Origin: Kushneria phyllosphaerae
GTDB taxonomy: Bacteria > Pseudomonadota > Gammaproteobacteria > Pseudomonadales > Halomonadaceae
Assembly (NCBI RefSeq): GCF_900312995.1
Contig: NZ_ONZI01000002.1
Coordinates: 248,001-312,000, forward strand
Direction: 5' to 3'
DNA length: 64,000 nucleotides
Shown: in pieces, positions 31,029 to 39,341 of the stretch
Layout of the letters: each line of letters opens with the position of its first letter
How positions within the stretch are numbered: the stretch's first letter is position 1
Program-made: the position numbers and the translations under genes
The notes under the pieces: generated by a model
Databases searched by the model: none
The model's input: the letters and a program-made list of their open reading frames with translations, nothing else
Told to the model about the DNA's origin: nothing

Positions 31029-31433
31029 ATGGCATCGCTCGCTCTGATTTCAGACAACAGCACCTCGCAGCCGCATCCCCGGGCCGCGTTTCTGGCGGCT
31101 CGTGATGAGCTGCGCGGCCGTGCCAGCGGCCTCGACTTGGCCGAGCTGTGGGCGGAACTGGCCCCGGCCGAGCGCCGCATGCTGCTGGCCAGCGCCAATC
31201 TGGACGCTGATCTGTACAGCCGCCCGGTCGATGAGATGACGCCGGTCGGCCGCCGCGCTATCCGTGACGCCGTTTACCGCATGAGCCACTACGCCGAACG
31301 CCTGACCGACCGACTGCACCAGCGGCAGGCGCACCCATCCGTGGCACTGGCCGCCAGTGCCCGGGCCGCGCTTGCCGAAGGCGACACCACGGCCGCCCTG
31401 CACTTCCTGAATCTTATCGAGCAGTCCCGATGA
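31029..31433 (+). CDS. Early operon protein preceding gpA
   Basis: 134-residue helical protein (ELWAELAPAERRMLLASANL; the C-terminal ~40 residues are alanine-rich and resemble a short TPR-like segment). An AGGAGGT site precedes the ATG. Its stop overlaps the gpA start. Function unknown; position suggests a replication accessory such as P2 gpB, but no similarity to gpB is evident. Confidence 0.6.
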   Translation: MASLALISDNSTSQPHPRAAFLAARDELRGRASGLDLAELWAELAPAERRMLLASANLDADLYSRPVDEMTPVGRRAIRDAVYRMSHYAERLTDRLHQRQAHPSVALAASARAALAEGDTTAALHFLNLIEQSR

Positions 31434-33406
31434 CCAATGCCATTGAACAATCCCGCGCCTTTGGGGCACCGGGCAATGCCAAAACCCCGGGCTGTGCCGA
31501 GTGGCGCCAGACGCGCTTTTTCGACCGTTTCCCGCTGCTGGCCGAGGATCTGGCAAGCGGTTTTGTCCTGCGCGCCAAAAGTGATGGCAACGCCGCGGGC
31601 AACCGTTGGCTGGCTGACGTCACCCGCCAGCTGATCGCCGGGCCGTGGAACGTGACCCACGACGACGAGGCACTGGTCGAGCATGCCAAGGCGCAGGCCC
31701 GGGCCATCGAGAAGCGCCAGTCCGAGATTGGCGCACAGCTGCGGGATGACCCCACCGCCACCGAGGCTGACGTGGTACGCCAGACGCTCTGGTTTGCGCT
31801 CAAGCGGGCCGAAGAGCACCACATCCGTCCGGATTTCCCGCGCCGCATGCCGAAGTCGTCACAGCTGGCACGGCTGTCCTGCTCGCTGTGGTGGCGCCGC
31901 AATCTGCGCCGTCTCTCCAGCCGCCGGATCGAGCAAGTGCAGCGCGACATTGGCCGCGTGCACCGCCGCGCGGGCATCTACTGCTCCAGCGTGACGGTCA
32001 AACGCCGTAGCGAGCAGAAGGCACGCAATAACGCCCTGCTCGAAGCGGTCGAGGCGATCAACCAGCACGGGCAGGCCTATACCCTCGCTGAACTCTCGGA
32101 GCTGGGGCTGGCGAATCCGGATCACCGCCGCGCCGAACTGATGCTGCGCATTCGCGATACCGAAGCCGAGGCCCGCCGTTTGGGTCATGCCGGACTGTTC
32201 TACACCCTCACCTGTCCGAGCCGCTTTCACCCGGTGCGTTCGAAGTCCTGCTCGCGCAATCCGGCCTATGACGGCGCGACGCCGCGTGATGCGCAGGGTT
32301 ATATCACGGCCCTGTGGGCACGCATTCGCGCTCAGCTCGCCCGCGAGGAATTGGGCATGTATGGCCTGCGGGTGGTCGAGCCCCACCACGACGGCACCCC
32401 GCACTGGCACATGCTGATCTGGGCCGATGCCGACAACGTCGAGCGCATCAACGAGATCATGCGTGATTACGCGCTGGCCGACTCCCCGGATGAACCGGGC
32501 GCGCAGCGCAACCGCCTCAAGGTCGTGGCCATTGATCCGGCCAAGGGCAGCGCCGCCGGGTATGTCGCCAAGTACATCTCCAAGAACATCAACGGTCAGC
32601 AATACATGGCTGCTGACCAGTACGGCCACGCCATGGAATCCAGCGCGCCGCGCATCGAGGCGTGGGCCGCCGTGTGGGGCATCCGGCAGTTTCAGTTTGT
32701 CGGCCTACCCTCTGTCACCGTCTGGCGTGAAGTACGCCGCATCACCGAGCAGCAGGCCCAGCAGCTGGCCGCGTGGGAAGAAGCCACCCGCCCCGGCCAG
32801 CGCGTGCGGGAGTTCGTCAGGAAACTGCGCACCGCCTGCAACGCCGGGGCGTGGGATCAGTTCCTAAGGCTCATGGGCGGGCCGATGACGCCGCGCAATA
32901 TGCAACCCGCCAAACCGTGGAACGTTCACAAGTGCAACAGCGAGGGCGAAGGCTTCAGCCGTGTCACCGGTGAGGAGACCGTCATCGCGAAGGGCCGCTA
33001 TGGCGAGCAGATGCAGGTGACGTTTGGCGTGCTGATCAAGGGCGCCGAGTACCTGACCCGTTTTTACAGCTGGGAGATGCGCCGCAAGACGCGCGCCGGT
33101 GCTTACGACTTCAGCCAGAAAGGCAGTTATGGAGGGAGCGAAGCGAGTGACCCTTGGACTTGTGTGAATAACTGTACGGGGCCTGACTTCGAGGCACGGC
33201 AGCTGACACCAAAGCGCCTTTCCCCCCAGGAAGAAGCCCTGCAGGCAAAGCGGTATCAGGAGTGGCAGGCCAGTACCGAATACCGGGCCGAGATAGAGCT
33301 GGCCCAGCAGGAGCATGAAGAGGTTCAGATCGCCCTGGCCGAGCTGAACCAGCCCGCCCCGCCGCCCTCGGCGTGGGCATCAATGCCCGAGTATCACCCG
33401 ATTTGA
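31430..33406 (+). CDS. A: Replication initiation endonuclease gpA
   Basis: 658-residue P2 gpA-type HUH nickase for rolling-circle replication. The HUH motif is HDGTPHWHMLIW (residues ~322-333), and the catalytic two-tyrosine motif is AAGYVAKYISKNI (Tyr ~379 and ~383, YxxxY). N-terminal features include RRAGIYCSSVTVKRR; FYTLTCPSRFHP lies before the HUH. It nicks its own origin, expected within the gene as in P2; no origin sequence was identified by eye. It overlaps the preceding gene by 4 bases. Confidence 0.92.
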   Translation: MTNAIEQSRAFGAPGNAKTPGCAEWRQTRFFDRFPLLAEDLASGFVLRAKSDGNAAGNRWLADVTRQLIAGPWNVTHDDEALVEHAKAQARAIEKRQSEIGAQLRDDPTATEADVVRQTLWFALKRAEEHHIRPDFPRRMPKSSQLARLSCSLWWRRNLRRLSSRRIEQVQRDIGRVHRRAGIYCSSVTVKRRSEQKARNNALLEAVEAINQHGQAYTLAELSELGLANPDHRRAELMLRIRDTEAEARRLGHAGLFYTLTCPSRFHPVRSKSCSRNPAYDGATPRDAQGYITALWARIRAQLAREELGMYGLRVVEPHHDGTPHWHMLIWADADNVERINEIMRDYALADSPDEPGAQRNRLKVVAIDPAKGSAAGYVAKYISKNINGQQYMAADQYGHAMESSAPRIEAWAAVWGIRQFQFVGLPSVTVWREVRRITEQQAQQLAAWEEATRPGQRVREFVRKLRTACNAGAWDQFLRLMGGPMTPRNMQPAKPWNVHKCNSEGEGFSRVTGEETVIAKGRYGEQMQVTFGVLIKGAEYLTRFYSWEMRRKTRAGAYDFSQKGSYGGSEASDPWTCVNNCTGPDFEARQLTPKRLSPQEEALQAKRYQEWQASTEYRAEIELAQQEHEEVQIALAELNQPAPPPSAWASMPEYHPI

Positions 33407-33463
33407 CCCAAAAAAGGGCCGGCCACGCCGTGCCCGCAAAACACCAACGCGAGGAACGACCCC

Positions 33464-33688
33464 ATGGCAGACGCTGCCGACTACGCCACCGATTACCAGA
33501 TACGCCAGCTCGACCAGCAACTGGCCGCCCAGCGGGCGCTCAGTGCCGTGACAGCCGTCACTTCGCCCGAATGCGAGGACTGCGGTCTGGATATCCCGCG
33601 GGCGCGCCGACAGGCCGCGCCACACGTCACCACCTGCATCGACTGCCAGTCGATCCGTGAACACAAGGCCAAAGGAGTTCGTCGATGA
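33464..33688 (+). CDS. DksA/TraR-family zinc finger protein
   Basis: 74-residue protein with a C4 zinc finger CEDCGLDIPRARRQA...CIDCQ (residues ~37-62), typical of phage-encoded TraR/DksA relatives such as P2 orf82. These act on RNA polymerase like DksA with ppGpp. The coiled-coil arm is short. It follows gpA and overlaps the next small gene (ATGA). Confidence 0.85.
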   Translation: MADAADYATDYQIRQLDQQLAAQRALSAVTAVTSPECEDCGLDIPRARRQAAPHVTTCIDCQSIREHKAKGVRR

Positions 33689-33864
33689 TTCAGATTGTTC
33701 AGTTTGCCCTGATTTTTCTGCTCGCCTTCGTCACGTTGCGCATTGTCTATCTGCTGGGGAAAGAAACGGCCAAGGACGAGCTCAACCACGCCTACAGCGA
33801 ATACAGCCGCATGGCGAATCGGCTTGCGGCCAGCGAGCGGGGAAAACGTCGTGATCAGCGTTAA
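33685..33864 (+). CDS. Small membrane protein
   Basis: 59-residue protein with one membrane helix at residues ~5-24 (QFALIFLLAFVTLRIVYLLG) and a charged C-terminal helix (KDELNHAYSEYSRMANRL). The ATG overlaps the TraR-like stop, and AAAGGAG lies 7-13 bases upstream. Function unknown. It ends one base before the end of a convergent gene. Confidence 0.6.
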   Translation: MIQIVQFALIFLLAFVTLRIVYLLGKETAKDELNHAYSEYSRMANRLAASERGKRRDQR

Positions 33865-33865
33865 G

Positions 33866-34300
33866 TCACTGCCCCATGGCCAGACGCACGCCCATACTCA
33901 GTGCCTGCCCCACGCTCGTCCTGACAGTATCCATGGCGCCGCTTCTTGCGGCGCTGGTCATGCGCTCCCCGAGCGTCGGCCCGGTACTGAGGTTGTCAGG
34001 GCGCACCTTGAGCACTTCCAGACCCTTTGCCGTCAGGACAGCACCGTGAATGTACAAACGACTGCGATCACTCATCGTTGCTTCGATATAGCCAGCGCGC
34101 TGAAGCCATTCTGCAGTCGCCATGAAAAACTCGGATTCCTTGGAAGCCACATCTGCCATGACGGCATCGGAATAAGTGGTCGGGTTATCAACGAAGTCAG
34201 CCGACTTGAGCAACGCACGCACAGGAAAGGCTTCGTACAACCTCGCGAGAATCTTGCCGGTCAGCTCGTCGAAAAAATCGATATTGTCTTTCCCTTCCAT
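33866..34300 (-). CDS. Hypothetical accessory protein
   Basis: 144-residue protein of unknown function. DFFDELTGKILARLYEAFPV near the N terminus and EFFMATAEWLQRAGYI with GAVLTAKGLEVLK in the middle suggest a winged-helix fold, and the C terminus (TSVGQALSMGVRLAMG) is glycine/alanine-rich and may be amphipathic. The ATG at 34300 has a GGAG site; a start at 34333 would overlap the divergent gene. It is transcribed against the early operon in the A-int interval, a common cargo position in P2-like phages. Confidence 0.6.
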   Translation of the reverse strand: MEGKDNIDFFDELTGKILARLYEAFPVRALLKSADFVDNPTTYSDAVMADVASKESEFFMATAEWLQRAGYIEATMSDRSRLYIHGAVLTAKGLEVLKVRPDNLSTGPTLGERMTSAARSGAMDTVRTSVGQALSMGVRLAMGQ

Positions 34301-34317
34301 GCTGGAGGACTCCGGTA

Positions 34318-34695
34318 ATGATCGACCCAGCAAAGAGTAAAGAAATTTCGAATATATGCCACATCATGGACCTGCAGGTCAGTGGGCATATGAACATCGT
34401 GCAGGCAGAGAAGTACTGGCAAGGAACTATTGAAAGAGTGGATCGGCAGGTGCTGGCCGAAGCCCTCTCCGAGGGTTTGATCCGCTACGAAATGCGCTCG
34501 ACCGATAAGGGTCGAGCGGCTGATACGACACAGCCCGACCAACTCCCGGGCAGCGTGAGAAGTGTCTGCCTCGGGCTGGTGACGTCTCGAATGATACAGC
34601 TGCGTCCAGCCGCCCGCTCTCCTTTGGCGGAGAGCGAGCTTGAAGAACTGATACCGGTGGCCGAGTGGCTGCTTGAGAGAGGGGGTTCAAAATGA
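34318..34695 (+). CDS. Hypothetical protein, divergent from the preceding gene
   Basis: 125-residue protein of unknown function with a helical N-terminal half and an acidic C terminus (ESELEELIPVAEWLLERGG). A TGGAGGA site lies 10-14 bases before the ATG. Its start is 17 bases from that of the divergent gene, and its stop overlaps the PrtN-like gene, so the two + genes are coupled. No family recognised. Confidence 0.55.
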   Translation: MIDPAKSKEISNICHIMDLQVSGHMNIVQAEKYWQGTIERVDRQVLAEALSEGLIRYEMRSTDKGRAADTTQPDQLPGSVRSVCLGLVTSRMIQLRPAARSPLAESELEELIPVAEWLLERGGSK

Positions 34696-34910
34696 AAACC
34701 GAGTTCATGCTGCTGGCGTGCTACGAGAAACCACTGATCCCGCTCGACGTGTTTTGCAGCGACATCATGGGTGTGAGTCTTCAGACAGCACGGAATCGCA
34801 TTGCGGGGGGAACCTTTCCGGTACCGCTGACACGAACCGCCCGGCAGCCGATGGTGCATATCTCCGATGCCGCGAAGTATATCGACACTCAACGCGGGAG
34901 CGCTGCTTAA
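34692..34910 (+). CDS. PrtN-like pyocin activator family protein
   Basis: 72-residue protein similar in layout to PrtN: FMLLACYEKPLIPLDVFCSDI at the start, TARNRIAGGTFPVPL in the middle and VHISDAAKYIDTQR at the end (PrtN: IPLDEVCRDYF..., LPVVR..., VHLQDLADYID). In pyocin clusters PrtN activates transcription; small relatives beside integrases may act as excision or early regulators. It ends overlapping the integrase end (convergent). Confidence 0.7.
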   Translation: MKTEFMLLACYEKPLIPLDVFCSDIMGVSLQTARNRIAGGTFPVPLTRTARQPMVHISDAAKYIDTQRGSAA

Positions 34911-35941
34911 GCGCTCCCGCTTCGCGCCCGGTCCTTGCTTACCAGCTCGCCCGGGCGCAGATTCACGTATCGTTTGAGACTCTTCCAGTCACGGTGACCG
35001 GACACCATGGCCACCTCCTGAATCTGATAGCCCCGCTCGAACAACCGGCTGATCCCCTCGTGCCGCAGATCGTGAAAATGCAGATCCTCGATACCCAGGT
35101 TCTGACAAACCCGTCGGAACCCGTTCGACGCTGACTCACTTCGGTACGGGAATATTCTTTCTTCCTTCCTCGGCTGTGCTTCGATAATGGCCAGACTCTC
35201 CCCCATCAACGGCACGACCTGATCAGTAGCTTTTGTTGGATGCTTGCGCAGCCTGACAATAATGGTGCCATTGGCCGCATCAAGATCCGCCCAGCGCAGT
35301 GAACATATCTCGTCCAGGCGCATACACGAATCCACTGCAAAACGAATCAGGGCGTTATAGCCAATGTGGCGAAGCGCGCGGTTATGGCGCGTATGGATCA
35401 GCAGCTCTTCGAGCTCCTTGTCAGTCGGGCGTCGATCACGGTCTTCAGGGTTACCGATCAGCCCGGCGCGTTTGAGCCCGGCACGCCAGCTGGACATGGA
35501 TGCCTTAAGGGTGGGCGGTGCCAGCTCTTCAACCACGCAGGTCGTGATCGCTCCGGACAGATACATGACATCTGTCATGACCGTTGAGGCCGCGACACCG
35601 TCGACTTTTCTCCGCGTATCCGCAAAGGTCACCAGGTGCTGGTACTGGAGCTGAGATAACAGCATCTCGGTATCGATGCTCTTGCGCAGGTTGTTCGCTG
35701 AGGTCTTGTTCTTGCGCCCTCGCGATGAAATGCGCTCAAGGTGTGCCTCATGACGCTTTAATGCGTCGCCGATAGTAAGACCTGGCTTGATGCCGGCTGC
35801 GCGGTTTTCAAGTTCGCTTTCGACCTCCTTCGCCCATGCCTGAGCCCGGGCTTTCGTGGAGAAGGTATGTGTCTGGGCAGGGTGACCCTTCTTTCGTACA
35901 ATGGCGCGCCAACTCGTGCCCCGCTTTTGAAATGTTGCCAC
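34907..35941 (-). CDS. int: Tyrosine recombinase integrase (dusA-associated)
   Basis: 344-residue phage integrase. The N-terminal arm-binding region (FQKRGTSWRAIVRKKG) is followed by a SAM-like core-binding domain, and the catalytic domain holds the Arg of SCMRLDEICSLRW (~207), HDLRHEGISRLF (HxxR ~290) and the Tyr nucleophile of SLKRYVNL (~326). Its start faces the junction with dusA 120 bases away, the layout of integrases targeting the 5' end of dusA. It converges with the PrtN-like gene by a 4-base overlap. Confidence 0.93.
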   Translation of the reverse strand: MATFQKRGTSWRAIVRKKGHPAQTHTFSTKARAQAWAKEVESELENRAAGIKPGLTIGDALKRHEAHLERISSRGRKNKTSANNLRKSIDTEMLLSQLQYQHLVTFADTRRKVDGVAASTVMTDVMYLSGAITTCVVEELAPPTLKASMSSWRAGLKRAGLIGNPEDRDRRPTDKELEELLIHTRHNRALRHIGYNALIRFAVDSCMRLDEICSLRWADLDAANGTIIVRLRKHPTKATDQVVPLMGESLAIIEAQPRKEERIFPYRSESASNGFRRVCQNLGIEDLHFHDLRHEGISRLFERGYQIQEVAMVSGHRDWKSLKRYVNLRPGELVSKDRARSGSA

Positions 35942-36061
35942 TGGTGTACCACCTTTTTTGGCTTTGCCCTGATTTTTACGATTTGGTACGTCAATGGTAC
36001 ACCACCGACGGTTTTGGACGGTATTTAAAGGGGTTTAACGGGATGACAAACGATCAAACGG
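35942..36061. other. Prophage-chromosome junction / putative att region at the 5' end of dusA
   Basis: Between the integrase start and dusA lie the related boxes TGGTGTACCACC (~35942-35953) and TGGTACACCACC (~35994-36005), inverted with respect to each other in part, and the near-repeat GACGGTTTTGGACGGTATTT. These could be arm- or core-type integrase sites. The other att copy is outside the window, so the core cannot be defined by comparison. Confidence 0.45.
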
Positions 36062-37108
36062 ATGCCCCAAGTGACTGATAAATCGCAAAATAACCCGGCA
36101 GATCAAGCACGCCGGTTTTCGATAGCCCCCATGATGGACTGGACGCCCCGTGACCAGCGAGCATTTGCACGCACCCTGACCAAACGCGCCCTGCTCTATA
36201 CCGAGATGGTCACCACCGGTGCCATTTTGCATGGCACGCCGCGCGAGCGCTTTCTCGGCCATGATGCGCTGGAATATCCGCTGGCCCTGCAACTGGGGGG
36301 CAGTGATCCGGCAGCGCTGGCCGAATGTGCCGCCATTGCCGAAAGCTGGGGGTATCAGGAGGTCAATCTGAACGTCGGTTGCCCGAGTGATCGCGTGCAA
36401 AACAACATGATCGGTGCCTGCCTGATGGGCCATCACGAGCTGGTGGCACGCTGCGTGGCGGCGATGCAGGCGACGGTCTCGATTCCGGTCACGGTCAAGT
36501 GTCGTATCGGCATCGATGATCAGGACGAGGATGAGGATCTGGCGCGCTTTATTGATACCGTCGCTGCCGCCGGCTGTACGACCTTTACCGTGCATGCCCG
36601 CAAGGCCTGGCTCGAGGGGCTCTCCCCCAAACAGAACCGTGACGTGCCGCCGTTGAACTATCCACGCGTGCATCGTCTCAAGACGGCTCATCCCGAACTG
36701 CATATCGGGATCAACGGTGGACTCAAGACCATCAGCGACTGTCAGCGTGAGCTAGAGCATGTCGACAGTGTCATGGTCGGTCGCGAGGCCTATCAGAATC
36801 CGTTTTTACTGGCCCATGTCGACCGCGACATCTTCGGTGAAGACACCGCACCACCGACCAGGCACGACGCCATGCAGGCCTTTCGTCCTTACCTGATCTC
36901 GCGTCTTGAATCGGGCGTAAGGCTCAATCACATCACGCGCCATCTGCTCGGTCTCTTTACCGGCTGCCGCGGCGGTCGCCGTTTTCGGCGCTATCTGTCA
37001 GAAACCGCTCATCGTCCGGATGCCGGTATCGAGGTGTTCGACCAGGCGCTCGAACTGGTCAACGATATTGATGCCGAACGCGAACTGCCGGCACATCTGC
37101 CGGACTGA
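36062..37108 (+). CDS. dusA: tRNA-dihydrouridine synthase A
   Basis: 348-residue FMN enzyme that reduces uridine 20/20a in tRNA. It has SIAPMMDWT near residue 22, EMVTTGAI, the catalytic Cys in NLNVGCPSDRVQ (~102), KCRIGIDD, FTVHARKAWLEGLSPKQNR and the flavin-phosphate loop NGGLKT. The ATG at 36062 has only a weak ribosome site, and the first ~20 residues are not conserved, consistent with an N terminus and promoter rebuilt by prophage insertion. dusA is a known integration target for phages and islands. Confidence 0.93.
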   Translation: MPQVTDKSQNNPADQARRFSIAPMMDWTPRDQRAFARTLTKRALLYTEMVTTGAILHGTPRERFLGHDALEYPLALQLGGSDPAALAECAAIAESWGYQEVNLNVGCPSDRVQNNMIGACLMGHHELVARCVAAMQATVSIPVTVKCRIGIDDQDEDEDLARFIDTVAAAGCTTFTVHARKAWLEGLSPKQNRDVPPLNYPRVHRLKTAHPELHIGINGGLKTISDCQRELEHVDSVMVGREAYQNPFLLAHVDRDIFGEDTAPPTRHDAMQAFRPYLISRLESGVRLNHITRHLLGLFTGCRGGRRFRRYLSETAHRPDAGIEVFDQALELVNDIDAERELPAHLPD

Positions 37109-37258
37109 CCGACGCCTCAAGCACGGCGGCCCTGCCTCTTTTCGGCTCGGCAGCGAGCGCCTTCCTGCCTTTCCGATTTGTCCTTTCAGTCACCCTGGCC
37201 ATACTTGACCCACCGCCCGGGGCAGTCCCGGGCACATCATGATCGTCAAGGAGGCGCT

Positions 37259-38236
37259 ATGCGTTTTGAACTGCCAGGCAAGATGGGGCTGGGCACAGCA
37301 CCTCTGGGTAACATGTTTGAGGAAGTGCCGGATACACGTGCCATCGAGACGCTACGCACGGCATGGGACGCCGGTATTCGCTATTTCGATACCGCGCCGC
37401 AGTACGGCGCCGGACTTTCGGAGATGCGTCTGGGGGAAGCTCTGGCCGACGAACCCCGTGGCACGTATGTGGTGTCTACCAAGGTGGGGCGACTGATTCT
37501 TGATGAGCAGGAACCCAAACAGGGCATCTTTGCTCACGGGCGCACCAACAAGGTGGCATATGACTATTCAGAATCCGGCACCCTGCGCTCCATCGAAGAA
37601 AGCCTTGAACGCCTGAACATGGATCGCATCGATATTGCCTGGATCCATGACTGCGCAGCTGATGCCCACGGTGAGCACTGGGAAGAAGTGCATGATCAGG
37701 CCATGAACGGTGCCGCACGTGCATTGACGCGACTGCGCGAGGAAGGCGTGATTCGCGCCTGGGGGCTGGGGGTCAACCGTGTGGAGGCCTGTACGCGCGC
37801 CCTTGAAAAGGCAGACCCCGACGGCTTTTTGCTCGCCGGGCGCTATTCGCTGCTCGACCATGAAGGCGCGCTGGACACCCTGCTGCCGGAATGCGACCGT
37901 CGCGGCACGCGTCTGATCATCGGTGGGGCCTATAATTCGGGCATTCTGGCTGGCGGGGATCACTATGACTACAAGCCGGCCTCCAGCGACATACGTGAGC
38001 GCACCCGGCGTCTGCGCGACATCTGCGACCGCTTCGGGGTCGATATTCGCGCCGTGGCGCTGCAGTTCAGTGCGGCGCCGCGTGCCGTGGCTGCCGTGAT
38101 TCCAGGCACCACCCGCCCCGAACGCATTGCCGAAAATCAGGCGCTGATGGCCACTGCCATTCCCAATGCCCTGTGGCAAACCCTCTGGAATGAGGGTCTG
38201 GTATCAATGGATGCGCCCATTCCCGGCGCAGCCTGA
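37259..38236 (+). CDS. Aldo/keto reductase
   Basis: 325-residue NADPH-dependent reductase of the aldo/keto reductase superfamily, nearest in type to D-threo-aldose 1-dehydrogenase/pyridoxal reductase-like members. Catalytic residues are visible: Asp and Tyr in YFDTAPQYGAGLSE (~41-49), Lys in VVSTKVGRLI (~76) and His in IAWIHDCA (~126). The start at 37259 follows AAGGAGG; the open frame upstream is not coding. Substrate unknown. It ends before a hairpin shared with the convergent next gene. Confidence 0.85.
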   Translation: MRFELPGKMGLGTAPLGNMFEEVPDTRAIETLRTAWDAGIRYFDTAPQYGAGLSEMRLGEALADEPRGTYVVSTKVGRLILDEQEPKQGIFAHGRTNKVAYDYSESGTLRSIEESLERLNMDRIDIAWIHDCAADAHGEHWEEVHDQAMNGAARALTRLREEGVIRAWGLGVNRVEACTRALEKADPDGFLLAGRYSLLDHEGALDTLLPECDRRGTRLIIGGAYNSGILAGGDHYDYKPASSDIRERTRRLRDICDRFGVDIRAVALQFSAAPRAVAAVIPGTTRPERIAENQALMATAIPNALWQTLWNEGLVSMDAPIPGAA

Positions 38237-38254
38237 GGCCGTGTCGGCATCCTG

Positions 38255-38276
38255 TCCTGACGCTTCGGCGTCAGGA
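38255..38276. terminator. UUCG hairpin between convergent genes
   Basis: TCCTGACGC / GCGTCAGGA, a nine-base perfect stem on a TTCG loop, between two genes ending toward each other. There is no long T-run, but the stable tetraloop and location suit a bidirectional terminator. Confidence 0.65.
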
Positions 38277-38285
38277 TGGTTACGA

Positions 38286-39305
38286 TTACTCGACGCGCGC
38301 CTGCCAGGCTTCAACGGCCTGCTCTGCGTCCTCGATTTCGTGAAAACGGGCAATATGAAAGACCGCCTCGCCTTCATTGACCAAGGGCAGGTTGCTCATG
38401 CCGATGACAATGCCGTCACTTGAGGCCAGCACATCCCCCTCTTCATTACCAAATGGCCCGGCCACGATTCCCAGCCGTTCGCCCTTGACCACGCGCGCGC
38501 CGAGTCGAACACGTGGACGCAGCACGCCATCAATGGGCGCGCGGGCCCAGCTTGAACTGCGGGCCACTTCAGAGGCCGGCACCTTGCTGCCACGACCGGC
38601 CGGCAGCATGTCCAGCAGCCGCATGACGCGCAGTACGCCGCGCACCCCGGCACTGATGGCCCAGTCATCAAAACGCAGCGCCTCCCCGGCCTCATAGGTC
38701 AGCACCGGAATGCCGCGACGCTCGGCATATTCACGCAGACTACCGCCACGTAGCTCGGCATTGAGAATCACCGGCGCACCGAAGGCATCGGCCATGTCGC
38801 GGGTCTGTTCGTTGCGCTCCAGCTGAGCGCGAATCTGCGGCAGGTTGGTGCGATGAATGGCACCGGTATGCAGATCCAGAATGTGCGTGGCCAGATCCAC
38901 GACCTGTTCGCGAAAGAGCGCCGCGATACGCGAGCCCAGAGACCCGGATTCACTGCCGGGAAAGCAGCGATTCAGGTCCCGGCGATCCGGCAGATAACGA
39001 CTGTGCTGCACAAAGCCGAAGACATTCACGATCGGTACAGCAATCAGCGTGCCGCGCAGACGCGACAGCGAGCGCGTCTTGAGCACACGCCGAACGATCT
39101 CAACGCCGTTGATCTCGTCACCATGAATGGCGCCGCATACCAGCATGACCGGGCCCTCACGTCGGCCGTGAACCACCTCGACCGGGATGTTGAGCGGCGT
39201 ATGGGTATAAAGGCGAGCAACCGGTACATCAATCTGGCGGCGCTGGCCGGGAAGCACCTTCTCTCCCGCCAGTACAAAGGCATCACGGGCCATACGAATA
39301 CTCAT
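38286..39305 (-). CDS. Succinylglutamate desuccinylase/aspartoacylase family zinc hydrolase
   Basis: 339-residue AstE/AspA-like carboxypeptidase-fold protein. Zinc ligands are HxxE in VCGAIHGDEINGVEIV (~60-63) and the His in HILDLHTGAIH (~146). DLNRCFPG is the usual loop. The C-terminal ~75 residues (PIDGVLRPRVRLGARVVKGERL) form a lipoyl/biotinyl-like barrel, common in longer members. These cleave N-acyl amino acids or related amides; the substrate is not known here. It neighbours the CDP-alcohol phosphatidyltransferase on the same strand. Confidence 0.85.
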   Translation of the reverse strand: MSIRMARDAFVLAGEKVLPGQRRQIDVPVARLYTHTPLNIPVEVVHGRREGPVMLVCGAIHGDEINGVEIVRRVLKTRSLSRLRGTLIAVPIVNVFGFVQHSRYLPDRRDLNRCFPGSESGSLGSRIAALFREQVVDLATHILDLHTGAIHRTNLPQIRAQLERNEQTRDMADAFGAPVILNAELRGGSLREYAERRGIPVLTYEAGEALRFDDWAISAGVRGVLRVMRLLDMLPAGRGSKVPASEVARSSSWARAPIDGVLRPRVRLGARVVKGERLGIVAGPFGNEEGDVLASSDGIVIGMSNLPLVNEGEAVFHIARFHEIEDAEQAVEAWQARVE

Positions 39306-39341
39306 GAAAGCGTTTCAGAAAAGTCATGGCAAGCCAGGTCG

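Noticed and set aside
33743..34318. Plus-strand 191-codon frame over the unknown minus-strand gene
   Set aside because: Histidine-, cysteine- and arginine-rich shadow translation; the minus-strand gene has a ribosome site and ordinary composition.
36035..36703. Minus-strand 222-codon frame over dusA
   Set aside because: Antisense to the conserved catalytic half of dusA.
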